Shown here in pieces: positions 8,544-18,455 of a stretch of 64,000 nt of DNA. The translations under genes and the position numbers were made by a program. Position 1 is the stretch's first letter; each line of letters opens with the position of its first letter. This DNA comes from JAOUEA01 sp963790335 (GTDB taxonomy: Bacteria; Actinomycetota; UBA4738; HRBIN12): contig CAWBOB010000008.1 of the NCBI GenBank assembly GCA_963790335.1, forward strand, positions 248,001-312,000, read 5' to 3'. The notes under the pieces are model-generated. The model was not told the DNA's origin, made no database searches, and saw only the letters and a list, made by a program, of their open reading frames with translations.

Positions 8544-11500
8544 CCGTGGCCGGCGCCGGCTCGGTTCCGCCTGAGATCGTCGCTGCCATGGGAGGAGCGC
8601 CTCCCACCGACGAGCAATGGCGCGCGATCACGATGCCGCTCGAGCCGACGGTGCTGATCGCCGGGGCGGGCTCGGGCAAGACGAGCGTGATCGCGGCACG
8701 CATCGTGTATCTGGCGCTCGCCGCGCTCGGCCGGGTCGATGCTCCGGCGGGCGTGCTTCCCGGCAACGTGTTGGCGCTCACGTTCACCGTGAAGGCGACC
8801 GACAACCTGCGATCGCGCATCCGGCGAGCGCTCGCAGGGCTCGACCTCGCCACGGGTGACGAGCCCGAGATCGTGAACTACCACGCGTTGGCCGCGCAGG
8901 TGATCGAGCGCTACGGCATGCTCGGCGGCGTCGAGCGGGGGCGCGTGCTGAGCCAGGCCCAGCGGGTCTCGATCGCCGGGCGCGTACTCGACGAGATGTC
9001 GTTCGACCATGTGAAGACCGAGTGGCAGCAGAGCGTGGTCGACAAGATCCTGAACCTCGACGCGCAGATCGCGAACCACCTCGTCGACCCCGACGACGTG
9101 GTGGCGTTCGTGACCGAGCGGTTGCCGGTCTTCAAGCAGATCGCACGCACCGACCGCGTGTACTTCACGGCGCTCGAACGCCTCGAGCTCGCGAAGGCGG
9201 TCGCGGTGTTCCGCCGGCTCAAGCGCGACCTCGGCGTGATCGACTTCGGCGACCAGATCGAGCTCGCGGTGCAGGTCGCGACCACCCACCCCGAGGTCGG
9301 GCAGGCCTACCGCGACCGGTTCGCTGCCGTGCTGCTCGACGAGTACCAGGACACCAACGTCGCGCAGGCCAAGCTCATGCGCGCGCATGTTCGCCGGGGG
9401 CCATCCGGTGACCGCGGTCGGCGACCCCGACCAGAACATCTACGCGTGGCGCGGCGCGTCGCTGTCGAACCTGTTCGACTTCCCGACCGACTTCCCCAAG
9501 GCCGACGGCTCGCCTGCCGACCGGCTTCCGCTGTTCACGAACTTCCGGTCGGGAGCGCGCATCCTGCATGCCGCCGACACGATCATCTCGCCGTTGCCCC
9601 TCGCGCAGCGGCCCGATCCCGACAAGCAACTCGTGCCGTTCGGGCCCAACGGAGAGGGCGAGGTCACGGTCACCTCGCACCGCGACGAGCTGACCGAGGC
9701 GAGGGCGATCGCCGACCGCATCCGTGCGCTGCGGGAGGGCCCTCAAGCAGCCGAAGGCGTAGCGCCACTGAAGGGGCTCGCCCTGGTCCGAGATCGCGGT
9801 CCTCTGCCGCACGTCGAGGCTGTTCTTCCTGCTGCAGCAGACGTTCGCCGAGCGCGAGATCCCGGCCGAGATCGTGGGCCTCGCGGGCCTGCTGCGCACA
9901 CCCGAGGTGGTCGAGGTCATGGCGTACGCGCGCGCGGCCAACGACGCGATGGCGAGCGTGGCACTCGCCCGGGTGCTCATGGGGCCCCGCTACCGCGTCG
10001 GGTTCAAGGATCTCGCGCTCGTCGCCGGTTGGGCAAAGGGCAGGAACTACGCCTGGCGTGAGGACGGTGGCGACGACGAGGAGACGCCGTTCCTGTTCGC
10101 GGAGGCGCTGGAGCATCTCGACGAGGTCGAGGGGCTGAGCGACGAAGGCCGCACGCGGCTCGAGGAATTCCGTGCGGAGCTCTCGGCGCTGCGCGTGGAA
10201 GCCCGCCGCCCGGTGCCCGAGTTCCTGGGCGAGGTGATCCGGCGCATCGGCATCGTCGACGAGCTCGAGGCCGACGTCGATCGCGTCGCGGCGGCACAAC
10301 GCTCGCGAAACCTCGCGGCGTTCCTCGACCAGGTGCACGCCTTCGAGCCCGTCGAGGGCGAGCTCACGCTGCGCGCCTTCCTCGACTACGTCGACTCGGT
10401 CGAGGCCCTCGACAAGGAGGAGTGGGCGCCGGTGCAACCGAGCGACGCCGACTCGGTCAAGGTCATGACGATCCACCAGGCCAAGGGGCTCGAGTTCGAC
10501 CACGTCTTCGTGCCCGGGGTGGCCAACGGTCTCCTTCCTTCGAACCGCATCCAGCAGAACCCGGCCGAGCGCGGTTACTCGCTCGACTTCGAGCTGCGAG
10601 GCGACGCGGCGATCCTTCCGACGTTCGACGGCGTGCTCTCGCACTTCAAGCGTGACCTCGCGGCGCAGGAGGTCATCGAGGAACGGCGCACGATGTACGT
10701 GGCGCTCACGCGCGCGCGCCGCTCGCTGCACGTGAGCGCCTCGAACTGGTACGGCGAGAACGTGAGGGCCAAGGGCCCGAGCGTCTTCTTCACCGAGCTC
10801 GCCGAGTGGGGAACGACGAGCGGGGAGGCCTCGGTGACGATGGAGGTGGGTGGGGCTCGCCCAGACCACGACGGTGGGCCCGCGGAGCAGAACCCGATGC
10901 TCGGCTACCGCGAGTCGCTCGTGCGCGACTGGCCAGGTCCGGCCCGCCCCGACGACACGAGCCCGCAGTTCCCCGAGGGATGGCGGCGCACCGCGGCCGC
11001 CGCGATCGAGGCAGGAGCCGTGCAGACCACCCTCGTCGATGCGCTCGAGCCCGACGAACGCGCGGTGTTCGAACGCGTCGCGACCGAGCGTCGGCACCTC
11101 GCCGCGCACCTGCGCGAGCGCGAGGCCGTCGAGGGTGGGCCGAGCATCGAGCGCACCCCGCAGGCGGTCGGCGCGAGCGACCTCATCACCTACACGCAGT
11201 GCCCCAAGCGCTTCTACTGGTCTCGGGTCCGTCCGCTGCCGCGGTTCAGCGGCCCGGCAGCTCGCATCGGCACCGAGGTGCACGCGTGGATCGAACGCCG
11301 CGCCCGCGGCCAGGGACAGCTGCTCGAGATCGGCGATCGCCCCGACCTCACCGACGAGGAGCTCGCCGGCGACCCGGGACGGGTCGAGCGCCTGCGTGAG
11401 TCGTTCCTCGCGAGCCGGTTCGCCGACGCCGCGCCGCTGTACGCCGAGCGCGCGTTCCTGCTGCGGCTCGGCGAGTTCACGGTCGGCGGGCGCATCGACG

Positions 11501-11856
11501 CGATCTTCGGCGAGCCCGACGGCCCCTGGGAGATCGTCGACTGGAAGACCGGCCGCCGCCCCGCATCCGACGACCCCACCCTCGGCCTGCAGCTCGACGT
11601 CTACGGTCTGGCGGCGGTCGAGATCTGGGGGAAGGCGGCCGCCGACCTCACGCTCACCTACCTGTACCTCGCGAGCGGCGAGGAAGCCTCCAAGCCCATG
11701 GGCGACCCCGCGGTCGTCCGTTCACGCGTGGAAGCCTCGCTCACCGCGATCGGCGAAGGCGCGTTCGACCCGACGCCCGGTCGGTGGTGCACCCACTGCG
11801 ACTTCCGCTCGTTCTGCGATGCGGGCCAGGCGTGGCTCGCCTCCCACGGCGACTAG
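8540..11856 (+). CDS. adnB: AdnB-like helicase-nuclease subunit (two frameshifts)
   Basis: Lead motor subunit of AdnAB, about 1105 residues when joined. Motor motifs are canonical: Walker A IAGAGSGKTSV, LTFTVKATDNLRSRI (motif Ia), LLDEYQDTN (Walker B), VGDPDQNIYAWRG (motif III), VKVMTIHQAKGLEFDHVF (motif V), EERRTMYVALTRARR (motif VI). The C-terminal nuclease shows TYTQCPKRFYW, GRIDAIF, IVDWKTGRRP and WCTHCDFRSFCDAG, i.e. catalytic D and DxK plus four Fe-S Cys. The frame shifts near 9386 (extra base in GCGCGCGC) and near 9775 (within GGGG), each restoring conserved sequence, so single-base errors are likely. ATG 8540 overlaps the adnA stop. Confidence 0.87.
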
Positions 11857-11915
11857 AGCAGGGGTGCCGTGGGGGTCGACGTCGACGCTGTTGGGCAGCC
11901 GAAGCGGAGAGGCGT

Positions 11916-12328
11916 CTAGTCTCGCTCAGAGTAGTTGGGTGAGAGGCGTTCGATCGACTCCTCGAATCGGCGGTAGCCGGCTGCGGGGTCGTAACCACCT
12001 TCGGTGATGCCGGGCACGAGCCGAGCCTCGACGCCTGCCTCGGCCGGGGCGCGGTTGAAGGCAACGGCTCGGAACCATTCGAGGCTGCCAGGCGGCACCA
12101 TGACCTCGCCGTGGGTTCCCTGGCGCCGGTACGACGCGTCATCGGTCAACCACCACCGGGGTGCTGCGGAAGGCTCGCTCGAGCGCTTCCCTCACGGCGT
12201 CGTCTGCGCTGTCGATCACGACCCTGCCGTCGAGCCACGCGGCGGTGCCGACTTGCGTCGACGGCGCGGCCGGAGCGTCGGATCCATCGGCCGGCGGAGG
12301 TCGCGGGGCGGGAGAACTCGACCTTCAT
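11916..12328 (-). CDS. Conserved small protein, frameshifted
   Basis: Roughly 130-residue soluble protein recovered by joining frames. The first readable part is STQVGTAAWLDGRVVID, then DDAVREALERAFRSTPVVV; one extra base near 12148 moves the frame to TDDASYRRQGTHGEVMV, then PGSLEWFRAVAFNRAP and a C-terminal GGYDPAAGYRRFEESIERL. The pattern recalls an uncharacterised actinobacterial protein family, but I cannot name it. The start is uncertain: ATG 12328 lies in a third frame and needs another shift near 12300. The unbroken C-terminal half is 11916-12149. It follows the cNMP-binding gene by about 20 bases and may be co-transcribed with it. Confidence 0.55.
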
Positions 12329-12347
12329 CGACGAACCGAGACGAACG

Positions 12348-12776
12348 TCAGCGGGCCAGCGAATGGTCGACCCGGCGGATCATGCGGGCCAGGCTCTCGA
12401 GCAGCGAAACCGCCACGTCGGGGTCGCGCTCGAGCTCCTTGAGGAAGTTCTTGCGCTGGATCATCAGCAGCGTCATCGGGGTCTCGGCCGTGACCGTGGC
12501 CGTTCGCTCGCCACCGTCGAGCAGCGAGATCTCACCGAAGTGATCGCCGGGCAGGATGCGGTGCACGGTCCGTCCGTTCACCGTGACCTTGGCCTCGCCG
12601 ATGAGCGCCACGTAGAAGCTGTCGCCGGGTGCGCCTTCCTTCACGATCGACGCTCCCTGCATGAAGTTGGCCATCTCGGCCATCTCGGCCACCTTCTTCA
12701 GGTGGCGCTTGGAGAGTCCCTCGAAGAGCGGGACGGCGGCGAGCACGGGCTCGAGCTTCTGTTTCGGCTTGGCCAC
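12348..12776 (-). CDS. Stand-alone cyclic-nucleotide-binding domain protein
   Basis: 142-residue protein that is almost only a cNMP-binding beta-barrel (Crp sensor fold): PLFEGLSKRHLKKVAEMAE, then GASIVKEGAPGDSFYVALIGEAKV, and the phosphate-binding cassette PGDHFGEISLLDGGERTATVTAE (G-E-[IL]-[SA]-L...R-T-A). There is no helix-turn-helix or other output domain. The GTG at 12776 is chosen because AGGAGG sits six bases upstream; in-frame sequence further up is Arg/Pro-rich and not conserved. It is divergent from crp. It may bind cAMP and act on a partner protein; output unknown. Confidence 0.85.
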   Translation of the reverse strand: MAKPKQKLEPVLAAVPLFEGLSKRHLKKVAEMAEMANFMQGASIVKEGAPGDSFYVALIGEAKVTVNGRTVHRILPGDHFGEISLLDGGERTATVTAETPMTLLMIQRKNFLKELERDPDVAVSLLESLARMIRRVDHSLAR

Positions 12777-12936
12777 GGTGATCCTCCTGGCGGTGGGCGC
12801 GCTCCGTCGGCGATACGCGGCAAGCCTAGTCGGTTGCAGCGGGCGCGGCGCCCGATCGGCTCGGTCGTGTCGGTGCGGCAGGGTAGGGTGCTGCTCCCCG
12901 GAGAGCGGCTTCTCCCCCCGGAAGGAGTCCCGAACC

Positions 12937-13525
12937 GTGGCGGAACGCCTGCCTCGCAGTCCACATCCGGCCCCGGGGGAGCTGGTCGTGCGGCCGGGCA
13001 CCGCCATCGTGCGTCAGGGAGATCCGTGTCCACCGATGCGCGTCGTGACCCGGGGGGCGTTCATGGTCGAGGTCCTGCGCCACGACGGACGGCGGCTCGT
13101 GCTCGACGTGCTCGGGCCGGGCGACGGCGTAGGAGGACCGGCCGAGCCGAACGAGGGCGCCGTTCGCATCTCCCAGGCGACCACCCGAGCGCATCGGGCC
13201 GGGCCGCCTGCGCGACGCGCTCGTCACCGAGCAGGTGCCCCTGCTCGCGCGCCGGGCCGAGCGGGCCGCGCGGTTCGCGGCCGATCTCGCATGGTTCGAC
13301 GTGCCCACCCGCCTGATCGCGCGACTCACCGTGCTCGCCGAGCGGTTCGGCGCTCCGGCGCCCGGCGGGCTCGCGATCGGCATCCGACTCGGCCACGACG
13401 ACCTCGCGGCGCTCTGCGCGAGCTCACGGGAATCGGTCAGCCGGGCCATGCGATCCCTCGTCGAACAGGGCCGCATCGACGTGCCCCGCCGGGGCCGCAT
13501 CGTGGTGCGGCGCGCCCGCGCTCGT
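12937..13525 (+). CDS. Crp/Fnr-family transcription regulator (frameshifted)
   Basis: Cyclic-nucleotide-type regulator. The N-terminal sensor barrel starts ELVVRPGTAIVRQGDP and continues LRHDGRRLVLDVLGPGD. Near 13185 the frame moves by one and continues GRLRDALVTEQVPLLARRAERAARF (dimer helix) and the DNA-binding winged helix LGHDDLAALCASSRESVSRAM with RRGRIVVRR at the end. GTG 12937 has GAAGGAG nine bases upstream. The 3' end is uncertain: without another shift the frame runs to 13978 across the opposite MBL gene, so the end given is where recognisable sequence stops. The Crp-MBL arrangement matches M. tuberculosis Rv3676-Rv3677c. Confidence 0.75.
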
Positions 13526-14447
13526 TCAGTCGCCACTTCCTTCTTGCAACAGGATCACGCTGCACGAGCGGCAGTAGCGGCCGCGCGCGTCGACCGGCTT
13601 GCCGCATCGCTCGCACGTGCGCGGCGCCACGGCCTGCCAGCGGGCATCGTCGCCCCGGCCTTCGTGCGCCGCCCGACCCTCGGCCGAGAGCTTCAGCAGG
13701 TGGGCGAGTACCGAGCGAGCGGCGAGCTCGTGTACCTCCCGCGGGTACGACGCGTAGATCCCGGCGACGATCTCGGCGATCGTGCGGGGCTCGCGCGAGA
13801 TCGCGTCGACGATCTGCTGCTCACGGGCAGCGCGATGGTCCACGTACTCCTGCAGCTTCGCCGGCGCGTCGAGCACCACGGGGCCGTGTCCGGGGTAGAT
13901 CGTTCGAGGGACGAGGTCCTGCATGCGCGACAGCGACCGCAGGTACTGCGGCGAGATCGCCGTCGGGCGGATCGATGAAGCTCGTGCCACGACCCAGCAC
14001 GGCGTCGCCGGTGAACAGCGCACCGTGCCCCGGGGCGTGGAACGCCATGTGATCGCTCGTGTGACCCGGCGTGTGCACGGCCGTGAGCCTCAGCGCTCCC
14101 GCCGTCACCTCCTGGCCGTCGCGAAGGTGCTCCGCCCCCGAGAGTCGGAAAGCGTACAGGGGCGCCCCGATCCGGCCGGCGAACGCTGCAGCCCCCGGGG
14201 CGTGGTCCGGGTGATCATGGGTGACGAGCACGGCCGCGACCCGTGGTCCCGCTGCCTGGGCGACCTCGTCGAGGTGGGACGGATCGTCGGGGCCGGGGTC
14301 GATCACCACGACCGTGGCGTCACTCGCCCGCGGCACACCTTCGTCGGCATGCGTGGCCCGGGGTCGCTCGCTCACGACCCATGTGTTCGTGCCTTCGAGC
14401 GTGTACGGACTCGGGTTCGGTGCGAGCACGCGCACGATGTGCAGCAT
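13526..14447 (-). CDS. MBL-fold metallo-hydrolase with C-terminal zinc-ribbon tail (frameshift)
   Basis: Metallo-beta-lactamase-fold hydrolase, LACTB2/Rv3677c-like. Zinc-site motifs: VLVTHDHPDHAPGA (HxHxDH), HTPGHTSDHMAFH, LFTGDAVLG. Near 13965 one extra base shifts the frame inside the conserved PPDGDLAQYLRSL region; the rest reads IYPGHGPVV, then a winged-helix-like segment (IAEIVAGIYASYPREVHELA, VLAHLLKLSAEGR) common in this subfamily. The last 30 residues, CERCGKPVDARGRYCRSC, form a C-x2-C...C-x2-C zinc-ribbon, which is an unusual extension. ATG 14447 lies six bases after the stop of the NUDIX gene, so the two form an operon. Likely an amidated or thioester hydrolase; substrate unknown. 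Confidence 0.82.
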
Positions 14448-14453
14448 CGATCG

Positions 14454-15101
14454 TCAGTCCTCCCAGAAGACCGACCGCGGAAGCCGCACGACCTCGTCGT
14501 CGGTGGGCTCGCGCGTGTCGAAGGTGAGCGACGCGATCGACCCGGCGCTCTCGCATGCCGCGAGCTCGAGCATCGTCGCGTAGGTGGGCCAGTAGAGCGA
14601 CCGGGCACCCGCCTGCCACTCGGCCAGCAAGGCCCTCGGCGACGCCCACCAGGCCTGCGCGGTCTCGGCGCCGTCGGGCGCGGGCTCGAGACCGCCGGGC
14701 GCCGCCACCGTGAAGTACCGGGCGTCGAACCGCACCGGCACCTCGTCGGGAGCGACCCAGCGTGCGACCTGGTGGAGCTGGCCGGTCGACGGCGGGGAAG
14801 CATGCACCGGCTCGAGAGAGTCCGGCGTGCCAGCGTCGACCAGACCGTCGCCCGTCAGGGCCAGGCCGGCTTCCTCGACCAGCTCCCTGACCGCGGCGGC
14901 CCGGGCCGCCTGCGACGTGTCGCCGAACCACCGTCCGGCGAGCTCGGCGTCGGCCTGATCGACCGCGCCGCCGGGGAACACGACGTATCCGGGCAGGAAA
15001 CGGCTCGCCGCGCTCCGCTCCACCACCAGCACCTCCGGATCGCCGTCGCGGCCCTCGCGCACGGCGATCACCGATGCCGCATGCCGGATACGCTCGCCCA
15101 T
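14454..15101 (-). CDS. NUDIX hydrolase (NUDT7/19, CoA-type)
   Basis: 215-residue NUDIX hydrolase. The Nudix box is split by an insertion: PGGAVDQADAE... then AAVRELVEEAGLAL, as in the NUDT19/Rv3672c type that cleaves CoA or acyl-CoA diphosphate. RFLPGYVVFPGG precedes the box and RFDARYFTVAAP follows it; both are typical of this subgroup. ATG 15101 is the first start before the domain; the gene is divergent from the methyltransferase with 33 bases between starts. It is followed directly by the MBL hydrolase, and a NUDIX-MBL-Crp neighbourhood also occurs in mycobacteria. Substrate assignment is by family only. Confidence 0.88.
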   Translation of the reverse strand: MGERIRHAASVIAVREGRDGDPEVLVVERSAASRFLPGYVVFPGGAVDQADAELAGRWFGDTSQAARAAAVRELVEEAGLALTGDGLVDAGTPDSLEPVHASPPSTGQLHQVARWVAPDEVPVRFDARYFTVAAPGGLEPAPDGAETAQAWWASPRALLAEWQAGARSLYWPTYATMLELAACESAGSIASLTFDTREPTDDEVVRLPRSVFWED

Positions 15102-15134
15102 CGGGGCGGATTCTCCCAGGTACCCTGCGGCACG

Positions 15135-16248
15135 ATGACGCGGCCACAGGACCCCGCGGTCCGACGGCGGCCGTCGGTCGCGACGGCCGATCGCCGACGA
15201 GATCGAGCGGCTCGGTCCGATGCGGTTCGACCGCTACATGGAGCTCGCCCTGTACGCGCCCGGCGGCTACTACGACGATCCACCGATCGGCGGGGGGCCC
15301 GCCGGAGACTTCGTCACCGGTCCGCACGTGCACGAGGTGTTCGGGCAGCTCGTGGCCGATGGCATCCGCGGCCTGCTCGACGCCATGCACGTGACGTCGG
15401 AAGGCCACCTCATCGAGGTCGGCGCCGGCGACGGCACCCTGATCAGGGCGATGCTGCCTGCACTCGACGGCGTGCGCGTCACGGCGGTCGAGCGGAGCGC
15501 TGGTGCACGTGCCGCACTCGAGACCATCGACGATATCGAGGTGCGCGAGTCGATGCCGGCGATCTCGACACCGGCCGTGGTGCTCGCGCACGAGCTCGCG
15601 GACAACCTCCCGTTCAGGCGCCTGGCGGCGGGTGGACGACGGTCATCGTCGAGGTGCACGTCGGCCTCGATGACGGGCGTCTGGTCGAGGTACTCGCACC
15701 GGTGAGCGACGGCCTCGAGCCCACCGGTCCGGCTCGACGCGGGCGAGGAGGCGATCGTGCCGACGGGAGCGGCTTCGTTCGTCGCCGAGGCCCTCGCCGG
15801 CCCCCCGCCGCGGGCGATGCTCATGATCGACTACGGCTCAGACGATGGCGCGGGTGGTCCGGCTCACGGATACGCAGCGCACCGAGTGATCGAGGATCTG
15901 CTCGCTGCGCCCGGCGAGACCGACATCACCGCCGGGGTCGACTTCGGCTTCCTCGCGCGCGCCGCGCGGGCGAACGGGCTGCAGCCGTTCCCGACCGTCA
16001 CCCAACGACAGGCGCTCATCGCGCTCGGCCTCGAGTCGTGGCTGCGCACCGAGCTCGAGCATCAGCAGGATCTGTTGAACACCGGTCGTGGCGCCGACGC
16101 GGTGCGCGCCTGGGGCGGCCGCAGCCGAGCGACCATGCTCGCCGACCCGGCGGGTCTCGGACGCTTCCGGTGGTTCGTGGTCACCACGCCGGGCCTCGCC
16201 GAGCCGATCTGGCTTCGAGACGCTCGAGCCTCACGCGCCGAGACCTGA
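15135..16248 (+). CDS. MidA/NDUFAF7-type SAM methyltransferase (three frameshifts)
   Basis: Class I SAM-dependent methyltransferase of the MidA/NDUFAF7 family (arginine methylation of a complex I subunit in eukaryotes; bacterial role unclear). Conserved pieces: GPMRFDRYMELALYAPGGYY, GDFVTGPHVHEVFG, the SAM loop IEVGAGDGTLIRAML, VVLAHELADNLPFRR, MLMIDYGSDD, DITAGVDFGFLARAA and the C-terminal QRQALIALGLESWL. These lie in alternating frames, so shifts are needed near 15195, 15625 and 15735. The first stretch after ATG 15135 is short and poorly conserved. The 3' end overlaps the convergent permease gene by 18 bases. Confidence 0.78.
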
Positions 16249-17139
16249 GCCGGCCCACAGTCCGCCACGGCGCAGCCGATCGATCGCGCGGTACTGCAGC
16301 CATACGATCGAGGCGGTCAGCACGAACATGAGCACGGTCGCCGCCGAGGCGTAGCCGTACCGCAGGTACTCGAACGCGTTGCGGTACACGAACAGCGGCA
16401 GGTACGTCGTGCCGTAGGGAGGCGGCCCGCCCTCGGTCACCAGCAGGGCAGGCACGAAGGTCGCCTGGAAGCTCAGGATCGTGTCGCGGGTGGCCATCAG
16501 CAGCAGCGCAGGCGACAGCAGCGGCAGCGTGACGCGCGCGAACCGCGACCACGGACCCGCGCCGCTGGCCGAGGCCATGTCGTAGAGCTCGTCGGGCACC
16601 GCCCGGCGCGCGGCGAGCGCGATCAGGAAGCCTTCCCCGATGAGGAACAGCCCCATGACGATCACGCCCCACCTCGCCGACGCGGGCGCCGTGAGCCACG
16701 ACGGCGTCGGCGCGCCGAGCGCGGCGAGCAGCAGGTTCAGCGGCCCGTAGAGGGGGTTCAGGATCCAGAGCCAGAGCAGCGCGTACGCCACATCTGGGAT
16801 CACCGTCGGAACGAACACCGACGCCCGTTCGGCGCCGACCCCGCGCATGCGCCGGTGCAACAGCAACGCGAGGCCGAGCGCGATCGCGACGCGGAGCGGC
16901 ACCGCGATCGCCACGTACGTGAGCGAGTTGCGGAGCGACGCCTTGAACGCCACGTCGCCGAGCAGCTCCCGGAAGTTGCCGAGCCCGAGGAAGCGAGCGG
17001 GCTGCAGCAGGTCCCACTCGAACAGCGACATCACGAGCGTGACGATCGCGGGTGCGACGACGAGCACGCCCACCCCGAAGAGGAACGGCGCCGCCATCAC
17101 CCACAGACCCAGCCGCTCCCGATCGATGCGGAGCGCCAT
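16231..17139 (-). CDS. Sugar ABC transporter permease, MalF/UgpA type
   Basis: 302-residue integral membrane permease of a carbohydrate ABC importer. Six hydrophobic segments are visible, with the first near residues 10-35. The EAA-type coupling loop is present as ...YDMASASGAGPWSRFARVTLPLLSP, the form that contacts the ATPase. It is the third gene of a minus-strand operon (second permease, binding protein, this permease) and starts two bases after the binding-protein stop. No ATP-binding gene lies in the operon, so an ATPase encoded elsewhere (MsiK-like sharing, as in streptomycetes) is inferred. Confidence 0.9.
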   Translation of the reverse strand: MALRIDRERLGLWVMAAPFLFGVGVLVVAPAIVTLVMSLFEWDLLQPARFLGLGNFRELLGDVAFKASLRNSLTYVAIAVPLRVAIALGLALLLHRRMRGVGAERASVFVPTVIPDVAYALLWLWILNPLYGPLNLLLAALGAPTPSWLTAPASARWGVIVMGLFLIGEGFLIALAARRAVPDELYDMASASGAGPWSRFARVTLPLLSPALLLMATRDTILSFQATFVPALLVTEGGPPPYGTTYLPLFVYRNAFEYLRYGYASAATVLMFVLTASIVWLQYRAIDRLRRGGLWAGSGLGA

Positions 17140-17141
17140 CG

Positions 17142-18455
17142 TCAGCCTTCGTTCGCGCGCTCGAACAGGCCCGTGGTCTGGTCGTGCATCGCGATCACCA
17201 GCTCGCCGGCCTCGCCGCCGCCCGCCGGGTCGTAGTAGGCCTCCTCGAGCAGCGCGTTCACGACGTCCTCGATCTCGGGCCAGGTCTCGATGGGCGGCAC
17301 GGCCCGGATGTGCGGGATGTTGTCGAGGAACACCTGCGAGCTCGCGGGCGGCACGCTCGGATCGAGGAACGCGCCGGACTCGGCCACCGAGCGCAGCGAG
17401 GGAACGGTGCGTCCGGTCGCGGTGGCGATCCGCTGGCCCTCGGCGCCGAGCGCGAACTCGAGGAACCCCCAGGCTTCATCCTTGTGCTCCCCGGCTGCGG
17501 TCATGCAGTAGGCGTCCGAATGCAGGATGGTGGCCGGCTGCCGATGCACCGGAAGCTGCGCAACGTCCCACTCGAAGCCGGTGATCGTGCGGAACGACGG
17601 CACGACCTTGCGCGACTCCATCATCATCGCGAGCGTGCCGTCGAGGAACCGCGTCTCGAAGTCGGCGGACTCGGCTTCCTCGTCGGTAGGGGTGACGCCC
17701 GCGATCCCGCGGAGGTCGAGGAAGGCCTGGAGCGCCCGGATGCCGTTGAGGCTGCCCAGCGTGAACTTCGTCGGCCGGATCGGGTCGTCGACGATGTCGC
17801 CCCCGTTGGACCAGATGAAGGGCGCCAGCCTGATGATCTCGACGTCGGTGCCGAGTCCGTACACATCGATCGCGCCGTCGCCGTCCGTGTCCCGGGTGAG
17901 CGTCGTCGCGGCCCTGACCATGTCACGCCACTCCCACCCTCGGGCGGGCGGCGGCTCGAGGCCTGCCTCCACGAAGAGGTCGCGGTTGTAATACAGGACC
18001 AGACTCGACACGTTCTGTGGCATGCATGTCTGCACACCGTCGTTGCGGAACACCCTCATCGCCTCGGGGTAGAAGTCCTCGGCCGCGAAAGCTTCGGCTC
18101 CGTCGAGGTAAGGCCCCACCGGCTCCAGCACGCCTTTGGACTCGAACTGCCCGAGGTAGCGGTAGTTCATGAGGAACACATCGGGCGGCTCGCCCCCGGC
18201 GAAGGCCGTGGACAGCCGCGCGATCAGGTCGTCGCGCTCGGCGATGAGCACGAGGTCGATCTCGATCGCATCCTGGGACGCCTCGAAGCCCTCGGCCACA
18301 TCGACGAAGGCACGGGTCTCCTCGGGATCGCCCGACACCCAGACCGACACGGTCGTGGACTCGCCCGGCCCCGGCCCGCCGTCACCCCCGGGCGTGCACG
18401 AAGCCAGCGCCACCATCGCGACGAGCACCGTTGCGATCGCTCGGCGGACCGTCAT
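17142..18455 (-). CDS. Sugar ABC transporter substrate-binding lipoprotein
   Basis: 437-residue family-1 solute-binding protein. The signal peptide MTVRRAIATVLVAMVALASC has lipobox LASC; ATG 18455 is used because it starts this signal peptide and overlaps the upstream permease stop by four bases. The mature protein shows VSVWVSGDPEETRAF, GGEPPDVFLMNYRYL and a long C-terminal lobe ending in WPEIEDVVNALLEEAYY, all typical of carbohydrate-binding SBPs. A short DTDGDGAIDVYGLGTD stretch is an EF-hand-like calcium loop. The ligand cannot be told from sequence; a neighbouring sialidase-like gene suggests a glycan-derived sugar. Confidence 0.9.
   Translation of the reverse strand: MTVRRAIATVLVAMVALASCTPGGDGGPGPGESTTVSVWVSGDPEETRAFVDVAEGFEASQDAIEIDLVLIAERDDLIARLSTAFAGGEPPDVFLMNYRYLGQFESKGVLEPVGPYLDGAEAFAAEDFYPEAMRVFRNDGVQTCMPQNVSSLVLYYNRDLFVEAGLEPPPARGWEWRDMVRAATTLTRDTDGDGAIDVYGLGTDVEIIRLAPFIWSNGGDIVDDPIRPTKFTLGSLNGIRALQAFLDLRGIAGVTPTDEEAESADFETRFLDGTLAMMMESRKVVPSFRTITGFEWDVAQLPVHRQPATILHSDAYCMTAAGEHKDEAWGFLEFALGAEGQRIATATGRTVPSLRSVAESGAFLDPSVPPASSQVFLDNIPHIRAVPPIETWPEIEDVVNALLEEAYYDPAGGGEAGELVIAMHDQTTGLFERANEG

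Noticed and set aside
13923..16331. An 802-codon plus-strand frame across MBL, NUDIX and methyltransferase genes.
   Set aside because: Only a short stretch (near 15630-15730) is real, as a piece of the frameshifted methyltransferase; the rest is antisense to conserved genes.
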